Source: Mantis religiosa
Taxonomy: Eukaryota; Arthropoda; Insecta; Mantodea; Mantidae
Reading direction: 5' to 3'
DNA length: 64,000 nucleotides
Assembly (NCBI GenBank): GCA_030765055.1
Contig: CM060953.1
Location: 17,769,518-17,833,517, forward strand
In this document: positions 21,241 through 32,117 of the stretch, one piece after another
How positions within the stretch are numbered: the stretch's first letter is position 1
Layout of the letters: every line of letters begins with the position of its first letter
Notes under the pieces: model-generated
Databases searched by the model: none
Told to the model about the DNA's origin: nothing
What the model saw: the letters and a program-made list of their open reading frames with translations, nothing else
Made by a program: the position numbers and the translations under genes

Positions 21241-21485
21241 AGCCCAGAAAATAGTACCACGAAATTTGTGTGGACGCTATGGGAAAGAACCTGTGCAAAT
21301 GTATAAAATGTGTGTGAGGTACACAAAGATATGCGTATACAAGTGTAGAAATATGTTGTTTTGTTCTCATGATAGCATTATGTACTGAAATTAATGAGAG
21401 ATGTTTTTATTTCAATTTCGATACGTCCGCTATGCCAATTCTGTTCATCCTCCAATTGCGGGCGATCAGAATGAGTTTCTGCTGG
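21241..21485. other. No recognised gene
   Basis: Spacer between the SINE fragment and the LINE tail; nothing identified. Confidence 0.5.
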
Positions 21486-22745
21486 GGATAAGATAAGATA
21501 AGATGCTTTATTGTCACATACGCTTACCAATAGTGAGTAAAAACTCAGTAAACAGGTGACTCGTCAACAGTAGAAAATTTAAAATAATAATAATTACACA
21601 AAATAACAATAACACTAATAATATAAGTACTAATAATACTAATAATATAATTACTAATAATATCAATACAACTATATACATATATTGTTATAATTATGAT
21701 ATGCCCTGGGTTTAATATTGTCAGAATATTAGAATTACAAAATGACAAAAAATTTCATTATAATTCAATTTTACCATCCATATATTCAATAATGGAGTAG
21801 TAGGCTTTGTCCATTAGTAGGTTTTTTATTGGTTTATTAAAGCATTTGAGGTTTTTCATTTTACGAATTCTTACAGGTAATTTATTATATATTTTTATTC
21901 CTGCATATTGTGGGCCTTTTTCATACAGTGCTAATCTGTGCATGGGTGGTTTTAGATTATTTTTATTTCTCGTTCCATGATTATGTTGCATTTGTGAATT
22001 ATAAATTGCATCAACATTTGAATGGATGTATTTATTTATTTCATATTGGTATTGGGATGGTAAGGTTTTTGAACAGGTTTCTGCATGAAACTTTTGGTCT
22101 TGATTGAGTGATTATGCGAATTATCTTTTTTGACTTTTAAAGATCGTTTCCCATCCCGTAGAGTTCCCCCATAGTATTATTCCGTACGTCATCAAAGAGT
22201 GTAAGTAACTGAAGTACACTATTTTTCTTGTTTCGAGGTTTGTTAATTTAGTTATGCAGCTCATATTGAAGGATGCACTGTTTAATCTTTTGAACAAATA
22301 ACGGATGTGGTTATCCCATTTTAATTGTTGATTTAAAAAAATACCCAAAATTTTTTAGTGTTCTGTAGGATTTATAGCATCAGTTGTGATAAACCTCTCA
22401 GAATTCTTTCCTTGAGTGCTGAACTGCATAACTGATGTGTTGGAGGTGTTAAGTTTGAGGCCATTACTCGTGAACCACTTCTGTAAGTGAGTTATAGTTT
22501 GGCTTAAATTAGTTTTTAACTCCTCTAGGTTGTGCCAATTGAGTAAAATGGAGGTGTCATCAGCATACATAATTTTTTCCCCTTTATGGAGTTAGGTAAG
22601 TCATTTGTGTAAATTATATACAGTAGGGGTCCCAAGACACTTCCTTGTGGGACTCCTGTTTTTATTTGTTCCCAATTTGATTCAACAGTTCCCTTTAGAT
22701 TATTAATGACTGTTTTCTGTTTACGACAATTAATTTTGAAACCAG
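21486..22745 (-). mobile_element. 5'-truncated LINE with RT palm
   Basis: A minus-strand LINE whose 3' end is a (GATAA)n-like tail at 21486-21505 and whose truncated 5' end lies near 22745. It contains reverse transcriptase motifs and a C-terminal domain spread over several frames. Confidence 0.78.
21758..22745 (-). pseudogene. LINE reverse transcriptase with GVPQGSVLGP and YADD motifs
   Basis: Reading the minus strand from 22745: GVPQGSVLGPLLYIIYTNDL (palm motif, about 22655-22595), then a short gap and YADDTSILLNWHNLEEL (catalytic YADD box, about 22567), FTSNGLKLNTSNTSVM, GIFLNQQLKWDNHIRYLF, HSLMTYGIILWG and the C-terminal GTRNKNNL, GPQYAGIKIYNKLP. This is the order of an RT palm and thumb followed by the C-terminal region of CR1/jockey-like LINEs. 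At least two frame breaks or stops (near 22350 and 22000-22120) make it non-functional. Confidence 0.82.
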
Positions 22746-22866
22746 TTTAAAGCCATAGAATTCTAACCTTTTTAATAATATATCATGAAAATAAAATAAA
22801 CAATGAAAACGGAGGCATACAGAAATATATTCATCAAAAGCTTAGTGTTTAACATAATCAGGAATG

Positions 22867-23340
22867 TCCAGGCTTCAATGTAAGGTAAAATATTTTATAC
22901 TTACATAACAAATAGGGCTTTTGTAAAATATTTTCAAAATATCACGTAATTCACTGACGCTTAGCTGATACAGTTTATTGGTTATGCAAAAGCTCTTTAA
23001 AAGGACGAGGTCTATCGAAGATATTCCTACAAAAATAGACGTATATCCATCAGTGAAGACCTTTAAACGAGTAGTACTTCAAACGAAACTCGTGGAGTCA
23101 ATTTTGGATTAAAAAAAAGAACGAGATATTTCCCAGGTACAGAGCAGTTTAGCCTGGGGTGGGGGTTTATCTGGAAAATATTCCTATTCAATACTTAGCC
23201 CATGATATACTTAAACAAATTACGTAATTGTCGTTTACTTTTTTCGATTTGGAGTTCGGTAGTTCACAGTTAAACTCAAAACAGAACATAACCTCTTCGT
23301 AAAAATGCTTTCTTGGATTCAGGATCATTAAAATGCATAG
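22867..23340. repeat. Diverged direct repeat, copy 1
   Basis: Matches 24847-25280 in the same orientation and order: GGTAAAATATTT, GTTTATTGGTTATGCAAAA, TCGAAGATATTC, GCAGTTTAGCCTG, TTATCTGGAAAATA, TAGTTCACAGTTAAA and TGCTTTCTTGG. Rough identity by eye is 70-80 percent. No coding content was found. Confidence 0.75.
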
Positions 23341-24036
23341 GTATTTCAGGTGAACTTCCCTGTCGAGGCATATAGCACTTCGTTTACTTAGTGTAAATAC
23401 CTAAAGATAAATTAATATGGCGTGAAACAACTGCTATACGTTAATTCCATCACTGTCATATCATATAGGCAAGGAGCAAAAACAAATAAATTTATTTCCG
23501 TACTCCATATTTGACTGATGAACTACAAAGGTAGAAAACGAATACTCTCTTTGTGTTTAGTACTCAGTGAGCAGGCTTCCCAAATCTATAAACAATAATA
23601 TAAGTTTATAATCTGCAATTTACTTGTTTTGAACCTACGAAAGCAATCTTACTACATTATTTAATCATAACTTCTTCACAAAACGTCAACTAACGTGACC
23701 ATGATAGACAAAATAAATCATTAAGTTAAACGTCTTATATACTTTTGACGTATATGACATGAACGCTGTACTAACTACTCAATTATGTATCGGAGAATAA
23801 TCGATATGAAAGGAGCATAATCGATAGGCCAATGCACTATAGGTACTAGTTAAGTTACATGACAAGAGAAAGTATTTTAAAATGCTGCCAAACATCAATA
23901 AAACTATCTGAAGATCAACAAGTGGCAGGAGCTAAACATACCAACATCTGTGGCGTGAGGGTAGCGTATCTACTACACCTTCAAGAGGAAGCTAGTTCTA
24001 ATCTCGGTAAAGTTTCAAAGTTTCAAATAAATCTAA
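23341..24036. other. No recognised gene
   Basis: Between the two direct repeat copies; a short frame at 23859-24047 is not convincing. Confidence 0.45.
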
Positions 24037-24840
24037 AAGATGAATGATACCGATAAGCTCTATGTACCTTGTACTCATTTCAACATAATTTCATTCATCA
24101 TCCGATATTTCTTTTCGTTGGAATTTTTCTCTTATCCTGAAAGATGAACGTCTGAAATCCTAAGCTCTATGTACTCTGTACTCATTTGAACATCATTTCA
24201 TTCATCGTCCTCTATGACTTCTCCTTGGAGGTTTTCTCTTATGCTGAAAGATGAATGTCTGGTAACTCTAAGCTCTATGTACCCTGTACTCATTTGAACA
24301 TCATTTCATTCATCGTCCGATATGACTTAACGTTGGAGGTTTTCTCTTATCCTGAAAGATGAATGTCTGGTAACTCTAAGCTCTATGTACGCTGTACTCA
24401 TTTAAACATCATTTCATTTATCGTCCGATATGACTTAACGTTGTACGTTTTCTCTTATTCTGAAAGATGAATGTCTGGTAACTCTAAGCTCTATGTACTC
24501 TGTATTCATTTGAACATCATTTCATTCATCGTCCGATATGACTTAACGTTGGAGGTTTTCTCTTATCCTTAAATATGAATGTGTGGTAACTCTAAGCCCT
24601 ATGTACTCTGTATTCATTTGAACATCATTTCATTCATCGTCCGATATGACTTAACGTTGGAGGTTTTCTCTTATCCTGAAAGATGAATGTCTGTAACTCT
24701 AAGCTCTATGTACCCTGTACTCGTTTGAACATCATTTTATTCATCGTCCGATATGACATAACGTTGGAGGTTTTCTCTTATCCTTAAATATGAATGTGTG
24801 GTAACTCTAAGCTCTATGTACACTGTACTTATTTGAACAT
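24037..24840 (+). repeat. 108-bp SINE array (copy 5), about 7.5 units
   Basis: Tandem 108-bp units in the plus orientation; the tRNA head is not recognisable at the left edge. Two units near 24565 and 24780 share TCCTTAAATATGAATGTGTG, showing block duplication. The array stops in mid-unit at the second copy of the diverged direct repeat. Confidence 0.88.
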
Positions 24841-24846
24841 GTTTTC

Positions 24847-25280
24847 AAACTTCAATATAAGGTAAAATATTTCTTATTTACATGACAAATAAGGCGCTTG
24901 TAAAAGATTATTAAACTAATGAATTCACGCTTAGCATATACGGTTTATTTATTATGCAAAATCAATTTTAAATGAGGCCTGTCGAAGATATTCTTACAAA
25001 AATCGACATTTATCCGTTAGTAAATATCTTTTAACGTGTAGTAGGTACTTTAAGCGAAATATTTAAGGTCATTTTGGAGAAATAAAAAAAAAGAGATTTC
25101 CCTGGTAACGGGCAGTTTAGCCTGAGGGGCGTGTTATCTGGAAAATACTTCGCCTATGACGTACTTAAATAACAATTTACTCTCGTTTATCTTTGGATTT
25201 GGATTTACGTAGTTCACAGTTAAATTTAAAACAAAACACAAGCTTTTCCTAAAAGTGCTTTCTTGGGTTCAGGGTCATCA
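24847..25280. repeat. Diverged direct repeat, copy 2
   Basis: Second copy of 22867-23340, 1,980 bp downstream. Confidence 0.75.
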
Positions 25281-25534
25281 AATTACGACACCTGATCAAC
25301 AAGCACAGACCGATTTTTTCTGTAGCTTCTGTGATGGTTTAGTATCTTTAACGTAAGTATTTGTGAATAGCGGGTTTTTATGTATAATGCCGGTAGGCGG
25401 CAGCACTCTCATAGTGGGAGGTTGGTGGTAATGCTCTACTTTGTAGACCCTACGTGCATTTCACATACCAGAAGGGAGACAAGCCGTGAGGTGCTATGTC
25501 TATTTGCTGAAGGAGGGATGCCTCTTTTAAATCG
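25281..25534. other. No recognised gene
   Basis: May include the 5' part of the following mariner relic, but no motif was recognised. Confidence 0.4.
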
Positions 25535-25880
25535 ATTATCACCGGTGATGAGTCATGGCTGCATCATTATGATCTTGAAGGAAAATAAGCCAGGACATTG
25601 TGGAAATCGTCAGGTTCCCCAACATCAAAAAAGGCAAAAGTTGATCCATCTGCAGCGAAAGTGATAATCACATTTTATGAATGTAATGGAATGATTTACC
25701 AGGATGCATTTCCCCCTTACACTATTGTTACAGCAGCATACTACACGTCAGTATTGGCTACACTGAGGAAGCACATTGCAAAGAAATGACCAGAGCTTTC
25801 TCGGACTGGGTGGCGACTTCATGGCAATGCACGGCCTCACGTCGCAAATCAAGTCATGCAGTTTCTGGTTGGATTCAACA
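25535..25880 (+). pseudogene. Mariner-type transposase relic (internal fragment)
   Basis: The frames give ITGDESWLHHYDLEGK (first catalytic Asp), a frameshift, then AAKVIITFYECNGMIYQDAF, AAYYTSVLATLRKHIAKK, an in-frame TGA at about 25786, PELSRTGWRLHGNARPHVAN and QVMQFL. HGNARPH corresponds to HDNARPH, so the second catalytic Asp is lost to Gly. The N-terminus, third Asp and both element ends are missing or unrecognised. It differs in sequence from both other mariners in the window. Confidence 0.8.
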
Positions 25881-25914
25881 TTATCTGAGATATCTGCATA
25901 ACGTTAAATCCGAA

Positions 25915-27575
25915 ATGTTCCTTATTTTGAGAGATGAATGTTTGGTAACTATAAGCTCTATGTCCTCTGTACTCGCTTTAACATTTCATTCTTCGTCCGA
26001 TATGACAGCGTTCTACGTTTTCTCTTATCCTGAAGGATGAATGTCTGGTAATCTTAGCTCTATGTACCCTAACGGCCACGCCGTGGCTCAGTGGTTAGAC
26101 CGCTTGGCTCTCACCAAGGCAGCCCGAGTTCGATCCATGGCGACCGCAAAGTGATATTTGTGGTGGACAAAATGGCGTTGGGGCGGGTTTTCTCCGGGAC
26201 CTCCAATTTTCCCAGCCATCTCATTCCACCGGTGCTCCACCTTCATCTCAAGCATCATCAGTGTCACCGCCTGCGGTGCCGTATGTAGTAAAAGCGGGCG
26301 TTGAACCCTACACATTTCACATTTATATGTACCCTGTACTCGTTTTAATATTTCATTCATCATCCGACATGACTTAGCATTGGAAGTTTCCCCTTTATTT
26401 AAAGATGAATCTCTGGTAACTCTAAGCTCTACGTACCCTGTACTGATTTGAACATAATTTCATTCATCGTCCGATATAACTTAGCGTTAAGGTTTTCTCT
26501 TATCCTGAAAGATGAATGTCTGGTAAATCTAAGCTCTATGTATCCTGTACTCATTTGAACATCATTTCATTCATTGTCCGATATGAGTTAACGTTGGAGG
26601 CTTTCTCTTATCCTGAAAAATGAACGTCTGGTAACCCTAAGGTCTATGTACCCTGTGCTCATTTGAACATCATTTCATTCATCGTCCGATATGACTTAAC
26701 GTTGGAGGTTTTCTCTTTTCCTGAAAGATGAATGTCTGGTAACTCTAAGCTCTATGTACTCTGTACTGATTTGAACATCATTTCATTCATCGTCCGATAT
26801 GACTTAACGTTAAGGTTTTCTCTTATCCTGAAAGATGAATGTCTGGTAAATCTAAGCTCTATGTATCCTGTACTCATTTGAACATCATTTCATTCATCAT
26901 CCGATATGACTTAACGTTGGAGGTTTTCTCTTTTCCTGAAAGATGAATGTCTGGTAACTCTAAGCTCTATGTACTCTGTACTCATTTGAACATCATTTCA
27001 TTCATCGTCCGATATGACTTAACGTTGGAGGTTTTCTCTTTTCCTGAAAGATGAATGTCTGGTAACTCTAAGCTCTATGTACCCTGTAATCGTTTGAACA
27101 TCATTTCATTCATCGTCCGATATGACTTAACGTTGGAGGTTTTCTCTTATCCTGAAAGATGGATGTCTGGTAACTCTAAGCTCTATGTACCCTGTAGTCG
27201 TTTGAACATCATTTTATTCATCGTCCGATATGACTTAACGTTGGAGGTTTTCTCTTATCCTGAAAGATGAATGTCTGGTAACTCTAAGCTCTATGTACCC
27301 TGTACTTATTTGAACATCATTTCATTCATCGTCTGATATGACTTAACGTTGGAGGTTTTCTCTTATCCTGAAAGATGAATGTCTAGTAACTCTAAGCTCT
27401 ATGTACCCTGTACTTATTTGAACATCGTTTCATTCATCGTCCGATATGACTTAACGTTGGAGGTTTTCTCTTATCCTGAAATATGAATGTCTGGTAACTC
27501 TAAGCTCTACGTACCCTGTACTCGTTTGAACATCATTATATTCATCGTCCGATATAACAACGTTGGAGGACGTTA
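25915..27575 (+). repeat. 108-bp SINE array (copy 6), about 13 units, with nested SINE
   Basis: The units run from the decayed one at 25915 to the 3' end TTGGAGGACGTTAAAG near 27575. A type 2 SINE at 26071-26325 interrupts one unit. Units near 26400-26900 recur as a two- to three-unit block. Where AGATGA is replaced by AGATGG (near 27158), two units join into one open frame. Confidence 0.88.
26071..26325 (+). mobile_element. tRNA-headed SINE, type 2 (copy b)
   Basis: Head CACGCCGTGGCTCAGTGGTT with B box GAGTTCGATCC; the body matches 13962-14218. It is bracketed by TATGTACCCT at 26061-26070 and 26326-26335, which is also the interrupted 108-bp unit sequence, so insertion and target are both clear. 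Confidence 0.92.
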
Positions 27576-28604
27576 AAGAAATAAAGACTGTCATGCTCTG
27601 GAAAATGCATATTTAATCAGTGTATGATAAAGCCAATTAGAAAAAGAAATACAATTCAAAGTCGCGTTAATCGAAAACTAAGCTACAGTATGGTGAATTG
27701 CAAGGTGTTCAATTTCTGTAGAAAGTAGTAATAAAATAGTCTATATCTTTCCTAACAATCAGACAACAATGATTAAAAATACTACATATTAAATTTCTTC
27801 GCCTCAAATTCCTACACCAAATTCTTGAAAGGCATTGTCTCAAGGTGTGATTTCCAAACAGTTGTGCTGACCTAATCGTAACAAAGGCATTCTGTAGGGT
27901 CACATAGACAGTTTTTATTCTACCAGTAGGTAATAAGAAAAATAAATACAATTATAGATGGAAAGCTAGTCCCTCCGAACCTAAGTTTGATAATATCAAT
28001 ATTTACGATATTTCAGCTTTATCTACACACAAAGCGGTATGTTATTTGCTCCTCCAGGCTTTAAGGACGTCATTTGTTAGCTTCCATGGTCATTTAACAA
28101 TACATAACTCTTTTTTCTATTGTTATGGTTTGTTCCTTCAGAAAAGGTCTGCACATATGGGTGCCATTTATAACATTAAAGAAAATGGTCTATTGAGAAC
28201 AATGAAGACGCAACCTTGAATTGTTTGTAATTTATGTGTTATTTTCCTCTTATCAGAGGTAATAAAACAAGTTATATGGAAGGAAATCTTGTCCTAACCT
28301 CGCCTTAAGGCGCCCACAATCTTCATTCCCCTGAATTGAGTGCAATGCATCTTTTGCTAAAAGTGGTTCGCAACTCTGCACTTAGCGCTCCAAACGAGAA
28401 CAAACAGAACGAGAGCTGCAGCGGTTAAGTACGCCGCTTTCTCTGAGTAAATGTTCCTTAAAATGATCAACAAACTTAGAAAATTCACTTGTTTTGCCGA
28501 GTTGACAGTTTTACTCCCGAGGTTTGGTGCCTGTCTGAGGTGTTCGCAATTTTTCTGTATCCAAGATTATTTTTCTGCTTACTACAGTGTGAAAATGTGA
28601 ATGA
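27576..28604. other. No recognised gene
   Basis: AT-rich sequence; a short minus-strand frame at 27709-27951 has no recognisable domain. Confidence 0.45.
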
Positions 28605-28746
28605 AAAAGAGAGAGAGCGAGAGATAGAGAGGTGGAGGGGGAGGTGGAGGGGAGGGAGATGTGGAGGGGAGGGAGATGTGGAGGGGAGGGAGATGTGGAG
28701 GAGATTTTGACAGATGGAGAGGATGTGTGAGGAGCAACAGAGAGTT
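28605..28746. repeat. Purine-rich GGAGGGAGATGT repeats
   Basis: GAGA tract followed by about three copies of GGAGGGGAGGGAGATGT. Similar G- and A-rich sequence resumes at 30440-30535 on the other side of the LINE, so the LINE probably inserted into one low-complexity block. Confidence 0.85.
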
Positions 28747-30437
28747 TTTTTTTAATTTATTTATTACACTGCATGCTCCGTTACATCGTAACACTACATG
28801 CATTCCGTAAACTTATTACAACGAGTTGTAGTAATTACAATTTTTGCAAGTGTTACAAGTTCTCATTACATGATAAAATTTTTGGTTATGCTTTTACATT
28901 TTTTCAAAGTCTATTTTGTTTATGAATTTTAAAAATTATTTTTGGTAGTGCTTGATTAGATCACTGTTGCCGGCCACTGTCCACCCCTCAGTCTAATGTT
29001 TTCTTTGAGTTCTAATCTTTCACTGTTCAGAAGAGGACAGTTGTATATTAAATGATCCACTGTTTGGTTTTGTAGCTCACATTTGCACATTGTACTTTCA
29101 GCTATTTTGAATCTGTTGTAGTAGTCCCTTGTCTTCCCATGTCCAGTTAGGATGGCGGTAGTCTGTCCGTTGAGTGGGATCCTCATTTTTAGTCGTTCTT
29201 GCACACAAGGGAAGAACTTTTTGCTGATTCTTCCTTTTGTTGTGTTCTCCCATTGGTCTTGCCACCTTCGCAGTACTTTCTCTTCTGCCTCCTTGATGAT
29301 GTGTGTCCTAGGTATCTCGCTGTAGATAATCTCCCCGTTGTGTTCCTGTGCAGCCTCCTTTGCCGTCTGGCCTGCTATTTCGTTCCCGCGTAGTCCCGCG
29401 TGTGCCTTTACACATTTTATGTGGATGGTCCAGCCGTTGTCCTGCAGATGCTTGGTCTTGGCTTTATTTCTTCTATTATTTTGCTTCGGATTTGACTGTT
29501 CTTAAGAAGGTCTACTGTAATCTGGTTGTCCGTGTTCACTACGCCTAATTTATTTCCCACTGTAAGCTCTAAGCTGTTATCGGCTATTGCTCGAAGTCCC
29601 TCTAGAATTGCTATCTGTTCTGCTTGGTTATTGGAGCAGCACTCACCGAGTTTATACTTGAGCTTTTTAACCCCTTCCCCATTTTGGAAAATTACTGATG
29701 CTGCTCCGACTTTTCCATTTATCTTGCTTCCGTCGGTATAAATCTCTATGTTGTACTGTATGTCTTCCTGTGCTTCTTGAACATGCATTCTCTCTGAAGG
29801 ATGTGGCCACTCGCTTAGTTTCGGGACTTCTTCTGTTAGTGTCGATTTTTTATTTTTTAATTTATGCATCTCTAGTACTTCCTGAATCTTTATATTTATT
29901 CGCTTGATTGCTGCCAAAACACAGGACGCTTCGTATGACACAGTTCTATATGCTTTGGCAATTTTTATGTTCATTAGTCTTTGTACGCGTTGATATTTAA
30001 GCATGTTCTTTCTTTTTAGGATCGCTTCTTCCCATACTTGCACGCCATATAGCAGCATCGGACGTACAGGTCCTTTGTAGATTGTTCGAAGGGCTTCTTG
30101 GCCTAAACCCCCGTTATGCTTGGCTGTCCTCGCTAGTGCGTTTATAAGTTTTAAGCATTTATCTGTTACCTGTTTTATATGCATGTTAAAGTTCAGTTTG
30201 TTATCAAATAATATCCCTAGATACTTTAATTGTTGTACTTGCTCTATGATCCTGTTGTTCAGATATAAGCTTATTTTGCAGTTTTCTTCTTCTCTTTTCC
30301 TTGAAATCAGAATAGCTTTTGATTTACTATTATTGAACTGGAGTTTGTACTGCTTTGACCAATTTTCTATTTGCTTTAGATCTGTATTCGCATACATTTC
30401 TGCAACGTCCTTAGTTTCCCCTTCTGTTATCAGATGG
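28747..30437 (-). mobile_element. 5'-truncated LINE with RNase H domain (R1/LOA-like)
   Basis: Minus-strand element with an A-rich 3' tail at about 28747-28770 (plus-strand T run) and a 5' truncation just after the RT YADD region near 30437. It contains the RT thumb, linker, RNase H and a C-terminal Cys/His motif. No clear target duplication was found. Confidence 0.82.
28956..30437 (-). pseudogene. LINE polyprotein: RT thumb, RNase H and CCHC end, one frameshift
   Basis: From about 30437 the frame reads LITEGETKDVAEMYANTDLK, then LQFNNSKSKAILIS, YLGILFDNKLNFNMHI, and RPMLLYGVQVW. The RNase H domain follows: IYTDGSKINGKVGAAS (Asp), NNQAEQIAILEGL (Glu), VNTDNQITVDLL (Asp). A frame change near 29455-29465 is followed by DNGWTIHIKCVKAHAGLRGN and EIAGQTAKEAA, where the usual fourth catalytic Asp (GNE.AD) is Gly. 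The C-terminus has CKCELQNQTVDHLIYNCPLL, the C-x-C...H-x4-C motif. The frameshift and lost Asp make it inactive. Confidence 0.88.
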
Positions 30438-30909
30438 GAATGGGTGGCGGGAAAGAAGGTGGAGGTCAGAGCGGGAGGGCGACACGGATAGGAGAGTGAT
30501 TGAGAGTGAGAGGGATATAGAGAGGGATAGTGCATATGAAATTGATTTTGAAATATTCAAAAAGATGCAAATTAATAAGTGATATACTATGAATAAAATA
30601 GCAAATAAATTAACAAACTTTATCGACCTTCCCTTGCATCCTGCAGAAACTTCAGTGAGACATATAGCTAGGGAGGTTGAGGCATGCATTTAAGGAAATT
30701 CATCACTTACGACATAACTTTCTAAATATCAGTTCATTTAGCTCAAAAATTATTTTCATGTTTACCTTATATCGACATTAGAGTGACGTAAAGTTTCATT
30801 TTTAAAATTTGCAGGAAAATTTTCATATCATTTGGGACATTCTGCTGAAAAAGTATTGCCAAACACCTCCAATTCGTAAATAAGGAAACTGCAATTTTAA
30901 CGTATTGTA
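30438..30909. other. Purine-rich tract and unassigned spacer
   Basis: 30440-30535 is G- and A-rich low complexity; the remainder is AT-rich with nothing identified up to the TA at 30908-30909 before the mariner. Confidence 0.5.
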
Positions 30910-31077
30910 GGATGGTCTGAAAAGCTTCCGACTTCAACAAAAGACGGCGGCGTTCTTAAATTAAATTTAGCGAATTTCGTTGTTCAGCTGTTGACAGTTA
31001 CTCACCAAAGTTTCAGCCATGTTGGACGTTCAGTTATTATATAACAGTCGCTTGAGTGAATTAATGTGCGTGTTTTT

Positions 31078-32117
31078 ATGAAGATAGGCAGTATAGAGTA
31101 TAGAGCTGTCATTAAATATTTGCTTTTGAAAGGCAATACTCCTACGCAAATCAAAGATGAGCTGGATTATATGAATGGGGACTCTGCACCATCATTTACT
31201 ACAGTAAAAGTTTGGCCAGTTGTATTTAAACGTGGCAGTAAGAGCTTGGGAGGCGATGAACGTTCAGAACACCCAAAAACTACAACTACCGACGAAAACA
31301 TCGCCGAAGTTCAAAAAATGGTGCTAGAAGACCGCCGTATTAAAGTGAGAGAGATAGCAGAGGCTATGAACATGTCAAAAGAACGTGTTTCTCACATATT
31401 AAATAAAAAATTTAGACATGAGAAAGCTGTCCGCGCATTGGGTGCCGCGTTTGCTCACGTTAGACCAAAAACGTGTCCGAATGAACATTTCCAACGCTAT
31501 GTTGGCGCAGTTTAGGCTCAAAAAATCCGAGTTTGGCGCCAAATTATTACTGTGGATGAATCTTGGATACACCTTTATACGCCCAAAACAAAAATACAGT
31601 CCAAAAAGTGGACTGCAAGGGGGGAACCCGCTCCAAGAAAAGCAGAATCTGTTTTATTCGACTGTAAAAGTGATAATTGTTTTTTGGTATATTCATGCAG
31701 TTATTTTAATCGATTATCTTCAAAAAGGAAGAACCATTAAAGGAGCATACTACGCATAATTACTTGACAAGTTGAAGGCAGAAGTTGCGGGAAAAGGGAC
31801 ACATTTGCAGAGAAAGAAAATCCTGTTTCACCAAGAAAACGCACCGTCTCAAATCTCCGCGGGTGGAATGGCTAAAATCCACGAATTACGGTTTAAACTG
31901 CTTGACTCACCAGATCTAGCCCCAAGCGACTTCTTTTTGTTCCCTCATCTGAAAATTGCGATCGGAGGACAGAGATTTTCGTCAAATGAAGAGGCAATCA
32001 CTTTTGTGAACAATTATTTTGTAGAGAAAAATGCCGAGTACTATTTGGACGGGTTACAGAGATGGGCGCATCGTTGGGAGAAGTGTGTAGAGTTACAAGG
32101 AGACTATGTTGAAAAAC
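31078..32117 (+). pseudogene. Mariner transposase, two stops and one frameshift before the array
   Basis: The ATG at 31078 gives MKIGSIEYRAVIKYLLLKGN and a helix-turn-helix region (VREIAEAMNMSKERVSHILN). A TAG at 31513-31515 interrupts the same frame, which resumes with ITVDESWIHLYTPKTK (first Asp). A frame change near 31655-31670 leads to VIIVFWYIHAVILIDYLQKG. A TAA at 31757-31759 follows, then KILFHQENAPSQ (second Asp replaced by Glu), SPDLAPSDFFLFPHLK (third Asp) and FVEKNAEYYLDGLQRW...WEKCVELQGDYVEK. The last 28 residues are the source of the 85-bp array, so the copy of the C-terminus with a stop codon lies some 19 kb downstream. Confidence 0.92.
32026..32032 (+). repeat. 7-bp direct repeat at array start
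   Basis: GAAAAAT, part of the VEKN codons, recurs as GAAAAAT at 51481-51487 in the VEK-stop codons. In an unexpanded gene the two would lie 85 bp apart and bracket exactly one repeat unit. Confidence 0.85.

Noticed and set aside
22867..25280. LTR retrotransposon bounded by the two direct repeats
   Set aside because: No TG...CA ends, primer site, polypurine tract or gag/pol sequence was seen between them, so only the repeat itself is reported.
28582..28803. Proline-rich or arginine/glycine-rich small proteins on both strands
   Set aside because: They are translations of the purine-rich simple repeat at 28605-28746.
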